From Clostridia bacterium (lineage in GTDB: Bacteria > Bacillota > Clostridia > Christensenellales > UBA3700), in contig JAIEEW010000064.1 in the NCBI GenBank assembly GCA_029067255.1, positions 1-5,175 of the forward strand: 5,175 bases of DNA, read 5' to 3'. Under the pieces are notes generated by a model. It was not told the origin of the DNA. It ran no database searches and worked only from the letters and a program-made list of their open reading frames with translations. A program made the position numbers and the translations under genes. Below are positions 1-5,175 of the stretch, piece after piece (the stretch's first letter is position 1; every line of letters starts with the position of its first letter).

Positions 1-8
1 TCCATATG

Positions 9-37
9 TTGACAGCGGGCTACGGGAGTAATATAAT
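9..37 (+). promoter_or_regulatory. Consensus sigma-A promoter for the nagA-hydrolase operon
   Basis: A perfect -35 box TTGACA (9-14) and a perfect -10 box TATAAT (32-37) are separated by exactly 17 bases, the optimal spacing for the housekeeping sigma factor. Transcription should start near 43-46, giving a leader of about 30 bases before the nagA ATG at 76. That is too short for a riboswitch. Full consensus boxes predict strong basal transcription, so any control is probably by a repressor. The boxes are seen directly; activity and start point are inferred. Confidence 0.85.
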
Positions 38-47
38 TAAACCGTAG
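20..47. promoter_or_regulatory. Possible operator: inverted repeat around the -10 box
   Basis: CTACGG at 20-25 is repeated in inverted form as CCGTAG at 42-47, leaving 16 bases that contain the -10 box and reach the expected transcription start. Inside lies a second, slightly offset inverted pair, TAAT (29-32) and ATTA (36-39). A dimeric repressor bound here would block RNA polymerase, and sugar-catabolic operons often have such sites. The arms are only 6 bases long, the AT-rich inner pair is cheap by chance, and no known operator consensus (for example a cre site or GntR-type NagR box) is recognised. Confidence 0.3.
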
Positions 48-75
48 AGTTACAAATATTATCGGACGGTGAAAA

Positions 76-1236
76 ATGACTGTTACAGTTATCAACGCGA
101 ACGCGTATTCGCAAGGAAAATTCATAAAATGCAATATTGTCGTCAAAGACGGGACGATAAAATCCCTAGGCGACGCGGTAGAAGGGGAAATAATCGACGC
201 GGAAGGCAAAACGGTTGCCGCCGGATTTATAGATATTCACACTCACGGCGGTTGGGGAAAAGACTGTATGGAAGCGAATCCGCAGACTATGGATACGCTT
301 TGCCGCTACCATCTTTATACGGGTACGACGTCGTTTGTTCCGACCACTATGACTGCAAGCGTAGAAGATATAAACGCGGCGCTTGACAATATAAGGAAAT
401 TTGAAAGTCGATACGCGAGAATTGCCGGCGTTCATTTGGAAGGACCGTATCTTGCGCTCAAAAGCGCAGGCGCGCACCCGCCGCATTTGTTGATATCGCC
501 TAAGACTTGCGACTCTTTCGTTTGGGATAACGTCGATATTGTTAAGAGAGTAACGTTGGCGCCGAATTTGGACGGGGCGTCGGAATTCTGTAAAAAAGCG
601 ACGGAAAAGGGAATACAGGTGTCAATGGGACACGACGATAGTATTGACGACGAAATTTACGCGTGTATAGAGAGCGGAGCAAACAGCGTAACGCATATGT
701 ATAATTGCACGTCAAGACCTTCGCGCAGAAGTACTCCCAAAAAACATTTGGGTCTTACGGAAGTGGGACTTATAGAAGATTGCGTGATAGCGGAAGTCAT
801 TGCCGACGGCAGACACGTACCGGACAAGTTGTTTTCTATGATATATAAACTAAAAGGCAGCAAGGGCATTTGTCTCGTATCCGATTCTCTTAGCGTAGCG
901 GGCATGCCGCAAGGAGACTATTATCTGGGAAGCGGAGAAAGCAAGCAAAAGATTAGGATCGACGACGGAGTGGCGATACTTCCCGATCTCAATACTTACG
1001 CGGGTTCGGTTACGTCGGTAGGTAAAATGGTAGCAAGGCTTTTCGCGTTGGGATACGATCTTGGCGCATGCGTAGATATGTGTACCAAAACTCCGGCAAA
1101 ACTTTTGGGACGAAAGGATATAGGAGATATAGCCGTTGGTATGAAAGGCGATATAAATATACTTGACGAAAAAGGCGAAGTATACTTGACGTTACTCGGC
1201 GGAAAACCCGTAGACAGGGAAGCGTTGAAAATTTAA
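76..1236 (+). CDS. nagA: N-acetylglucosamine-6-phosphate deacetylase
   Basis: A 386-residue amidohydrolase-superfamily protein of normal family length. The expected reaction is GlcNAc-6-P + water to GlcN-6-P + acetate in the cytoplasm, feeding NagB and glycolysis or cell-wall precursor synthesis. Visible residues: the HxH metal motif H55/H57 (HTHGGWG), E122 in LEGPY, H186 in MGHDD, H207 in THMYN, and the catalytic Asp D270 in LVSD. The HxH makes it resemble the B. subtilis binuclear type rather than E. coli NagA, which has Gln and Asn there. R218 and H247 (ADGRH) align with E. coli phosphate-binding R227 and H251, supporting a 6-phosphate substrate. YAGS (308-311) is the usual late motif. The ATG at 76 is the first possible start, because an in-frame TGA lies at 70-72. 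ACGGTGA (66-72) is a close, modest ribosome site. The stretch after H207 (NCTSRPSRRS) differs from the common NAMSP-type loop, so a related N-acetyl-sugar phosphate is possible. It is the first gene of a two-gene operon. Confidence 0.9.
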   Translation: MTVTVINANAYSQGKFIKCNIVVKDGTIKSLGDAVEGEIIDAEGKTVAAGFIDIHTHGGWGKDCMEANPQTMDTLCRYHLYTGTTSFVPTTMTASVEDINAALDNIRKFESRYARIAGVHLEGPYLALKSAGAHPPHLLISPKTCDSFVWDNVDIVKRVTLAPNLDGASEFCKKATEKGIQVSMGHDDSIDDEIYACIESGANSVTHMYNCTSRPSRRSTPKKHLGLTEVGLIEDCVIAEVIADGRHVPDKLFSMIYKLKGSKGICLVSDSLSVAGMPQGDYYLGSGESKQKIRIDDGVAILPDLNTYAGSVTSVGKMVARLFALGYDLGACVDMCTKTPAKLLGRKDIGDIAVGMKGDINILDEKGEVYLTLLGGKPVDREALKI

Positions 1237-1238
1237 GC

Positions 1239-1243
1239 GAGGG
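1239..1243 (+). promoter_or_regulatory. Ribosome binding site of the alpha/beta-hydrolase gene
   Basis: GAGGG, 6 bases before the ATG at 1250, lies in the 13-base gap after the nagA stop codon (1234-1236). It fixes the start of the downstream gene and supports cotranscription with nagA, as no promoter fits in the gap. Confidence 0.75.
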
Positions 1244-1249
1244 TTAATT

Positions 1250-2212
1250 ATGGCGAAAAACACTAAAGAACCGTCAAAGAGAAAAAAGAAATTAAATACT
1301 TCTAAAATTGCCAAACTCATATTTGATATAGACGACAGCGTAAAGAGTTTTATTACCAACAAATACAAGAGCAGCAACACTATTTTGGAAACTAACGACG
1401 TGATCTATTGCGCGGAAGAACATGAAACGTGTAAGTTGGATATTTTCAGACCTGAACTCGTTGTCGACGCGAAATTGCCCGTGCTTATCAACGTTCACGG
1501 CGGCGGTTGGGTTACCGGCGATAAAAAATGGAGAGTAGCGCAGGGAAAACTCTTTGCCGATATGGGTATGTGCGTTATCAATATCAATTACGGACTAAGT
1601 CCGAAATACAAATACGATCAGTCTTTGCGGCACGTCGTAAAGGCAATGCACTGGGTGGAAAACAACGCAGATGATTACGGATTCGATCTTGATAACGTAT
1701 TTGTAATGGGCGATTCTGCGGGCGGTCAGATAGCGTGTCTTATGTGCGCGGTTTTGCACAATAAAGAATTTTTGGATAGGCTGGGTATGGCGCCCGTTCA
1801 TTTCCGAATCAAAGGCGCGCTTTTGCATTGCGGAGCGTACGATTTCGACGATTTGAGTAAAAACCCTTTGGCGTACGATATAATATACGATATGACGGGT
1901 AAAGATCACGATAAAATAGGCGAATACGAATATAAAGATTTGATATATACTTTGCCGTGGATAGATTCTGATTTTCCGCAGAAAGTCTTTGTCGCTTACG
2001 GTAAAAAAGATATATTTGTCGGAAAACACCATTTGCCGCTTATCGCTAAACTCAAAGATTTGGGCAAAGAAGTAGTGGAGTATTGCGGGACTTTCCCCGG
2101 TCTACATTGCTTTCACCTTTTTTACAAAACTCCCGAATCGAAGGGAATGTATATTGAAGAGAAGAAATATCTCATGAGCATGGTCAGAGAAAAAACGCCC
2201 GACAGGCTTTGA
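1250..2212 (+). CDS. Alpha/beta-hydrolase, esterase/lipase (HSL-like) family
   Basis: A 320-residue serine hydrolase predicted to cleave a carboxyl ester. Visible motifs are the oxyanion-hole HGGGW (H83-W87), the nucleophile elbow GDSAGG (154-159) with S156, a likely acid D254 in YGKKD, and a likely base H286 in GLHCF. This order and spacing match the hormone-sensitive-lipase/BD-FAE-like group (alpha/beta hydrolase fold-3). The N-terminus is highly basic and hydrophilic (KEPSKRKKK), with no signal peptide or membrane segment, so the enzyme should be cytoplasmic. A GAGGG ribosome site sits 6 bases before this ATG. The gene lies 13 bases behind nagA and ahead of the shared terminator, so it is the last gene of that operon. 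The pairing suggests work on an imported acylated or acetylated sugar, but this is inference from position only. The fold and catalytic triad are well supported; the substrate is unknown. Confidence 0.88.
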   Translation: MAKNTKEPSKRKKKLNTSKIAKLIFDIDDSVKSFITNKYKSSNTILETNDVIYCAEEHETCKLDIFRPELVVDAKLPVLINVHGGGWVTGDKKWRVAQGKLFADMGMCVININYGLSPKYKYDQSLRHVVKAMHWVENNADDYGFDLDNVFVMGDSAGGQIACLMCAVLHNKEFLDRLGMAPVHFRIKGALLHCGAYDFDDLSKNPLAYDIIYDMTGKDHDKIGEYEYKDLIYTLPWIDSDFPQKVFVAYGKKDIFVGKHHLPLIAKLKDLGKEVVEYCGTFPGLHCFHLFYKTPESKGMYIEEKKYLMSMVREKTPDRL

Positions 2213-2229
2213 TTTTGCAGAAGAAAAAC

Positions 2230-2252
2230 GAAGTAGCCGATTCGGCTACTTC
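2230..2252. terminator. Bidirectional intrinsic terminator between the two convergent operons
   Basis: A perfect 10-bp stem (GAAGTAGCCG, 2230-2239, with CGGCTACTTC, 2243-2252) closes a 3-base loop. On the + strand it is followed by ATATTTATTTTC, 18 bases beyond the hydrolase stop. Read on the - strand it is followed by GTTTTTCTTC, the better U-tract. It therefore can serve both operons. The gerC stop codon (2246-2248) and the last sense codon lie inside the stem, so a ribosome finishing gerC would cover the hairpin. The stem and tracts are seen directly; termination in both directions is inferred. Confidence 0.85.
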
Positions 2253-3307
2253 ATATTTATTTTCACGTCTATATCCAGTTGGATCTTGTCGAGATAGGCG
2301 GGATCTTTATAAAGTTCGTTGCGATATGCGTAACACCTTTGACCGATAAAAAACACGTCCAGTCCGGCTTCTTTGCAAGTGTCGAAACACTCTTTAATAT
2401 ACGAGTTGATTTTTTCGCCGACGTATTCTTTACAAAGGTCTTCGTTGATTTTGTCGGGAACGTAGGTGTTGTCTTTAAGAGTCGCTTTTATTTGCAATTT
2501 TGCCACGTTGTCGGTTTTTTCTATCTTTATATCGCCTTTGGATTTTACTATGTCAACTTCGCCGACGGACGATTCGTATTGATAGGGAATGGTGCCGTTG
2601 CTGATTTTATTCAATACAAGGCTCAAACCTTTCGTTGCGTCTTCTGAAAGAATAACACCTTTAGTTCCGTCGCTGACGTAACTTTCCGTAATGTCAAGAT
2701 AAGTCGTTTCGCCGTCTTTTTCCAAAGATACGCAAGGCAGATATACGCACGAACCTATATGGTATTTGTTTTTGAAAAAATCTTTTATCGTCATCGGAAT
2801 TATTCCGAAATCGCCTGTCATATTGTGCAGCACTTGACCAAGAAAATATCCGCTTCCCACGCCGTTGGACAGAGTAGGCGAAAGCACTTCGCGCGGGGAT
2901 TGTTTGGACGTAACGACCATAGTGTTGTTGCACAGAACTTCGCCTTCGAAAAAGAAGTTCATCGCTTTATTGTCGTCGTTGTTCAATACTTCCTGACTTA
3001 CGATAAGCGCGGTGGCGTGGCATAGCGCGATTGTGCTTCCTGTGTCGTAACTAAGGTGTTCGAAGATATCGCTTATATTATCGCCCGTCGCAAAATATGA
3101 GAGAAATTCCTGCTTTTGTTCTTTATCGGTTTTCAATACTTGAATCCCCACTTCGTACTCTTCGCCTGTCTTGTCAAGCGAAAGCGCCAGCACTATAGTG
3201 CGCGCGGCGATACTTTTCTGTTCGTCAAGAAAGGAGAACGTTATCAATATCAGCGATATGACCAGTATTACCAACCATTTTTTATTTATGAATTTAGGCT
3301 TTTTCAT
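2246..3307 (-). CDS. gerC: Spore germination protein of the Ger(x)C family, without lipobox cysteine
   Basis: A 353-residue C subunit of a GerA-type germinant receptor, close to the usual family length. One hydrophobic segment (about residues 11-27) follows a basic start (KKPKFINKK), so the rest should lie outside the membrane. The family normally reads L-T-G-C-W-D here and is a lipoprotein; this protein reads SFLD (25-28), with F26 where the lipidated Cys should be, and the hydrophobic segment probably stays as an anchor. IAARTIVLALSLDK (33-46) matches the family's following conserved strand. The LCHATALIV region (95-103) matches the conserved 'gH.kvvii' block, and GLDVFFIGQRCY (315-326) with the adjoining strand ending at K353 matches the C-terminal domain. 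Eight cysteines (96, 126, 187, 192, 292, 307, 311, 325) are unusual for this family. The ATG overlaps the gerB end by 14 bases, with GGAG placed 6 bases before it. It is the last gene of the operon. The symbol is the generic subunit name. Confidence 0.87.
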   Translation of the reverse strand: MKKPKFINKKWLVILVISLILITFSFLDEQKSIAARTIVLALSLDKTGEEYEVGIQVLKTDKEQKQEFLSYFATGDNISDIFEHLSYDTGSTIALCHATALIVSQEVLNNDDNKAMNFFFEGEVLCNNTMVVTSKQSPREVLSPTLSNGVGSGYFLGQVLHNMTGDFGIIPMTIKDFFKNKYHIGSCVYLPCVSLEKDGETTYLDITESYVSDGTKGVILSEDATKGLSLVLNKISNGTIPYQYESSVGEVDIVKSKGDIKIEKTDNVAKLQIKATLKDNTYVPDKINEDLCKEYVGEKINSYIKECFDTCKEAGLDVFFIGQRCYAYRNELYKDPAYLDKIQLDIDVKINMK

Positions 3308-4421
3308 ACGCTTCTCCCATATTGTTCCCGACTTGTTCGCGGGATTGTTTTTCTTTTTTGTTTTGAGATATTCTCATCGCTATATAAGCCGCTATAGTTA
3401 CGCAGAATTCTGTAAGGAAAGCGAAGTATCTGAGCCAACTCGTCGCGAGATTGTAACTTGTTTTGAGATTTCCTATTCCGTATACAATGGCCGCGTAGAC
3501 TATGACCCCGCACGCGAGAGAAACCAACGCCTTTTTCCCGAAAAAGAATTTAGCGCATTCAGCCATTGCGAAAAGCAGCAGCGAAATTTTTATAACGCAC
3601 ATTATCATCCAACTCAATACCGTGGGCAAGTCTACAGAGCCTATCATAAAAGATATTTTGTTCAAGGACGAAACGTTTAGGAAAGCGTTGCCTACGACCG
3701 CGCCGCTTGCGCCGAATATGAATAGAAATTGCAGCATAAGTCCTACGGAGCATATAAGAGTTGCTAGTACGGCAAAAATTATCCATACTGCCATGTTGCT
3801 CTTTTTATGATTTGGCGAAGACGTTGTAGACACAAAAAGCAGGGGAGTAAAATCGCCGAACCACATAAGATATTGATCTCCGGCGACTGCAAAATCGGAA
3901 GATATTTCAAAAGGCATAAGGTTGATAAAATCAAAGTTGGAATTTGAAAATACTCCGTAGAATACCAACGCGAAAAGCAATACCCAAAAGAAAATTTGTG
4001 CGGTTCTGCCTATTACTTTTCCGCCTTTATGAGCGAAGTATACGCATACTCCGACTAGCGCTAGCGTAACGAAAGACCAACTCACGTTTGCGTAAAGCGA
4101 CGTTGAGATATACGATACGCCTTCGCTGCCGAGAACGGTGCTTTTTATAAGCGACGAAGAAAAAATCAGTATAGCGAAAACGCCTTTGAGCCATTTTGGT
4201 ATGTCGAGTTCGAGAATAGAATTATTTTTTGAAATTCCGTAAACTACGCACATCATCATTATCTCTATCGCCATCATGAAAAACATGACGAGCACGCTTT
4301 GACTGCCCGACGTTTTTACCAAATATTGCGGGAGCATTACCACCTTAAAAGCAATAAGCGAGATAAATGCCAAAAGTAGATATTGTTCGTTGTAAATTCT
4401 GTTGTTCAGTTTGTTCAGCAT
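3294..4421 (-). CDS. gerB: Spore germination permease, GerAB/GerB family
   Basis: A 375-residue integral membrane protein of the spore permease family (APC superfamily), the usual length. About ten hydrophobic segments can be picked out, roughly at 14-34, 41-62, 80-98, 112-130, 139-158, 186-199, 210-236, 265-287, 298-316 and 331-349, followed by a charged cytoplasmic tail (KKEKQSREQ). The block NFDFINLMPFE (162-172) and the following acidic/aromatic stretch are typical of the family between membrane segments 5 and 6. In B. subtilis the equivalent subunit binds the germinant (for example L-alanine in GerAB) and signals to the A subunit; which nutrient is sensed here cannot be read from the sequence. 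The start is fixed by AAGGA, 7 bases before the ATG, and the ATG directly abuts the gerA stop (TAAATG), suggesting translational coupling. Its position between A and C subunit genes makes the assignment firm. Confidence 0.92.
   Translation of the reverse strand: MLNKLNNRIYNEQYLLLAFISLIAFKVVMLPQYLVKTSGSQSVLVMFFMMAIEIMMMCVVYGISKNNSILELDIPKWLKGVFAILIFSSSLIKSTVLGSEGVSYISTSLYANVSWSFVTLALVGVCVYFAHKGGKVIGRTAQIFFWVLLFALVFYGVFSNSNFDFINLMPFEISSDFAVAGDQYLMWFGDFTPLLFVSTTSSPNHKKSNMAVWIIFAVLATLICSVGLMLQFLFIFGASGAVVGNAFLNVSSLNKISFMIGSVDLPTVLSWMIMCVIKISLLLFAMAECAKFFFGKKALVSLACGVIVYAAIVYGIGNLKTSYNLATSWLRYFAFLTEFCVTIAAYIAMRISQNKKEKQSREQVGNNMGEAYEKA
3311..3318 (-). promoter_or_regulatory. Ribosome binding site of gerC, inside the end of gerB
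   Basis: Read on the - strand this is GGGAGAAG, with GGAG 6 bases before the gerC ATG (3307-3305). It lies within the last codons of gerB, so gerC is translated by ribosomes finishing gerB or entering here. It decides the gerC start. Confidence 0.75.
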
Positions 4422-5175
4422 TTAATTTTCCTTGTTTGCGTCGTTTTGTTGTTCGACAGTTTCATTATTCGCGAGAGACGTGCGCTGACGGGTGCGGTTT
4501 TTGGTGGGTATTGCATAGGGACGTTCGCCGAATTCTTGCAACTGCGCTTTGAGCGGACCGTCTTGCCAGTCGTGAAGCACCGACGGAGCAAAAGGCGACA
4601 TATACGACACTCCGTAACTGTTTATCGAACACATATAGCACACCAGTCCCATCGCGCCCAGAAGAATGCCCAAAAGTCCCAGTACGCCGCCCAACGCTAC
4701 AAACCCTAATCTCAGTATGTTGGACGAATTTATTTCGTCCGGAACGCAATAGATTCCTACCGTAGATACCGCGACTATTATTACCGACGATATGGAAAAC
4801 AGTCCCGCGCTTACTGCCGCTTCTCCGAGTATGATGGCGCCGACTACGGATAGGGCCATACTGACGTAACGCGGCATTCGTATAGACGTTTCGTTTAGAA
4901 TTTCGAATATACATAACACCAGAAGCATTTCCAATGTTGGCGACAGCGGAATGTTTGATATAGGACCAAGTATCGAAACGAGAAATTTGATGGGGAAGAG
5001 TTGATATTGATGCTCTTGAAGAGCGACGTAAATTCCCGGCATCAAAATAGAGAAGATCACGGCGAAAAGTCTAATGATTCTCACCATAGACGCGCGATAA
5101 CTTTTAATGTAATAATCTTCGCTCATTTGGAAATTTTCATAGAGCATAAATGGCAAAGTAAGCACGGAAGGGGAT
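4422..5175 (-). CDS. gerA: Spore germination protein, GerA family A subunit (C-terminal part; 5' end outside window)
   Basis: The last 250 codons of a GerAA-type protein, normally about 480-550 residues. The frame is open to the window edge. A GTG at 5165-5163 is not the start: the upstream residues S-P-S join LTLPFML to make the family's conserved block before F-Q-x-x-E-D-Y-Y, present here as FQMSEDYY. Numbered from the first full codon, a membrane segment covers about 33-52, FEILNETSIRMPR (90-102) and GEAAVSAGL (117-125) are signature motifs, further hydrophobic segments cover about 106-145 and 155-182, and SPFAP (193-197) ends the conserved membrane domain. A polar tail of about 50 residues rich in N, Q, E, R and K follows. 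The cytosolic N-terminal domain lies outside the window. In B. subtilis this subunit forms an oligomeric ion channel in the inner spore membrane, opened by germinant. Promoter and any sigma-G site are out of view to the right. Confidence 0.93.
   Translation of the reverse strand, partial: SPSVLTLPFMLYENFQMSEDYYIKSYRASMVRIIRLFAVIFSILMPGIYVALQEHQYQLFPIKFLVSILGPISNIPLSPTLEMLLVLCIFEILNETSIRMPRYVSMALSVVGAIILGEAAVSAGLFSISSVIIVAVSTVGIYCVPDEINSSNILRLGFVALGGVLGLLGILLGAMGLVCYMCSINSYGVSYMSPFAPSVLHDWQDGPLKAQLQEFGERPYAIPTKNRTRQRTSLANNETVEQQNDANKEN
4429..4433 (-). promoter_or_regulatory. Ribosome binding site of gerB, inside the end of gerA
   Basis: Read on the - strand this is AAGGA, 7 bases before the gerB ATG (4421-4419) and overlapping the last gerA codons. 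It supports the chosen gerB start. Confidence 0.75.

Noticed and set aside
38..75. Riboswitch or attenuator in the nagA leader
   Set aside because: The leader from the predicted start to the ATG is only about 30 bases, with no stable stem or terminator.
69..386. Open frame starting with GTG at 69, overlapping the start of nagA
   Set aside because: It is in another frame of nagA, has an arginine-rich composition without family motifs, and the nagA frame carries all catalytic residues.
1595..2032. Open frame opposite the hydrolase gene
   Set aside because: It lies antisense to a gene with an intact catalytic triad, has no ribosome site or recognisable domain, and its composition is that of a reverse-strand shadow.
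2935..2960. Hairpin GAACTTC/GAAGTTC with a 12-base loop
   Set aside because: It lies deep within gerC coding sequence, has only 7 bp, no T-tract, and is of a size expected by chance.
3171..3680. 169-codon open frame opposite gerB/gerC
   Set aside because: It runs antisense across the overlap of two well-identified genes, shows no domain and lacks a convincing ribosome site.
4465..4914. 149-codon open frame on the - strand within gerA
   Set aside because: It is in an alternative frame of the conserved GerA membrane domain, is arginine-rich and has no hydrophobic pattern or motif.
5012..5024. Palindrome GCTCTTGAAGAGC in gerA
   Set aside because: It encodes part of the loop after a membrane segment (LQEHQ), has a 1-base centre that cannot form an RNA loop with the full stem, and nothing around it suggests a binding site.
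5163..5165. GTG as a possible start of a short gerA
   Set aside because: The frame continues upstream to the window edge with residues (SPS) that belong to the conserved GerA block, so the gene is cut by the window, not truncated.

Overview
The window looks like chromosome of an endospore-forming Bacillota, most likely an uncultured or lightly studied member of the Clostridia. The main reason is a GerA-type spore germination receptor operon. The moderate base composition, purine-rich Shine-Dalgarno sites, tightly packed operons and cysteine-containing proteins fit this. The species cannot be named from the sequence.

Layout: two convergent operons meet at one terminator. On the + strand, a consensus sigma-A promoter (9-37) drives an N-acetylglucosamine-6-phosphate deacetylase gene (nagA-type, 76-1236). 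After 13 bases follows a cytoplasmic alpha/beta-hydrolase of the esterase/HSL type (1250-2212). On the - strand, read from the right edge, lie the 3' part of a gerA-type gene (4422-5175, entering from outside the window), a gerB-type permease gene (3294-4421) and a gerC-type gene (2246-3307). The Ger genes are translationally packed: gerA stop and gerB start abut as TAAATG, and gerB and gerC overlap by 14 bases. A 10-bp GC-containing hairpin (2230-2252) with T-rich flanks on both sides ends both operons, and the gerC stop codon lies inside its stem.

Function: the three Ger proteins should assemble into one nutrient germinant receptor in the inner spore membrane: the A subunit as the channel-forming membrane protein, the B subunit as the ligand-sensing APC-type permease homologue, and the C subunit as an extracytoplasmic partner. 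The + strand operon should act in the vegetative cell: NagA takes the acetyl group off GlcNAc-6-P recovered from peptidoglycan or host or dietary glycans, and the hydrolase cleaves an unidentified ester. Nothing in the sequence links the two operons beyond their shared terminator.

There is no mobile element, CRISPR array, RNA gene or obviously new system here. The points most worth a second look are the GerC-type protein, which lacks the lipobox cysteine that defines the family and instead carries eight cysteines in its exported part; the divergent substrate-loop sequence of the NagA; and the palindromes around the nagA promoter and start codon.
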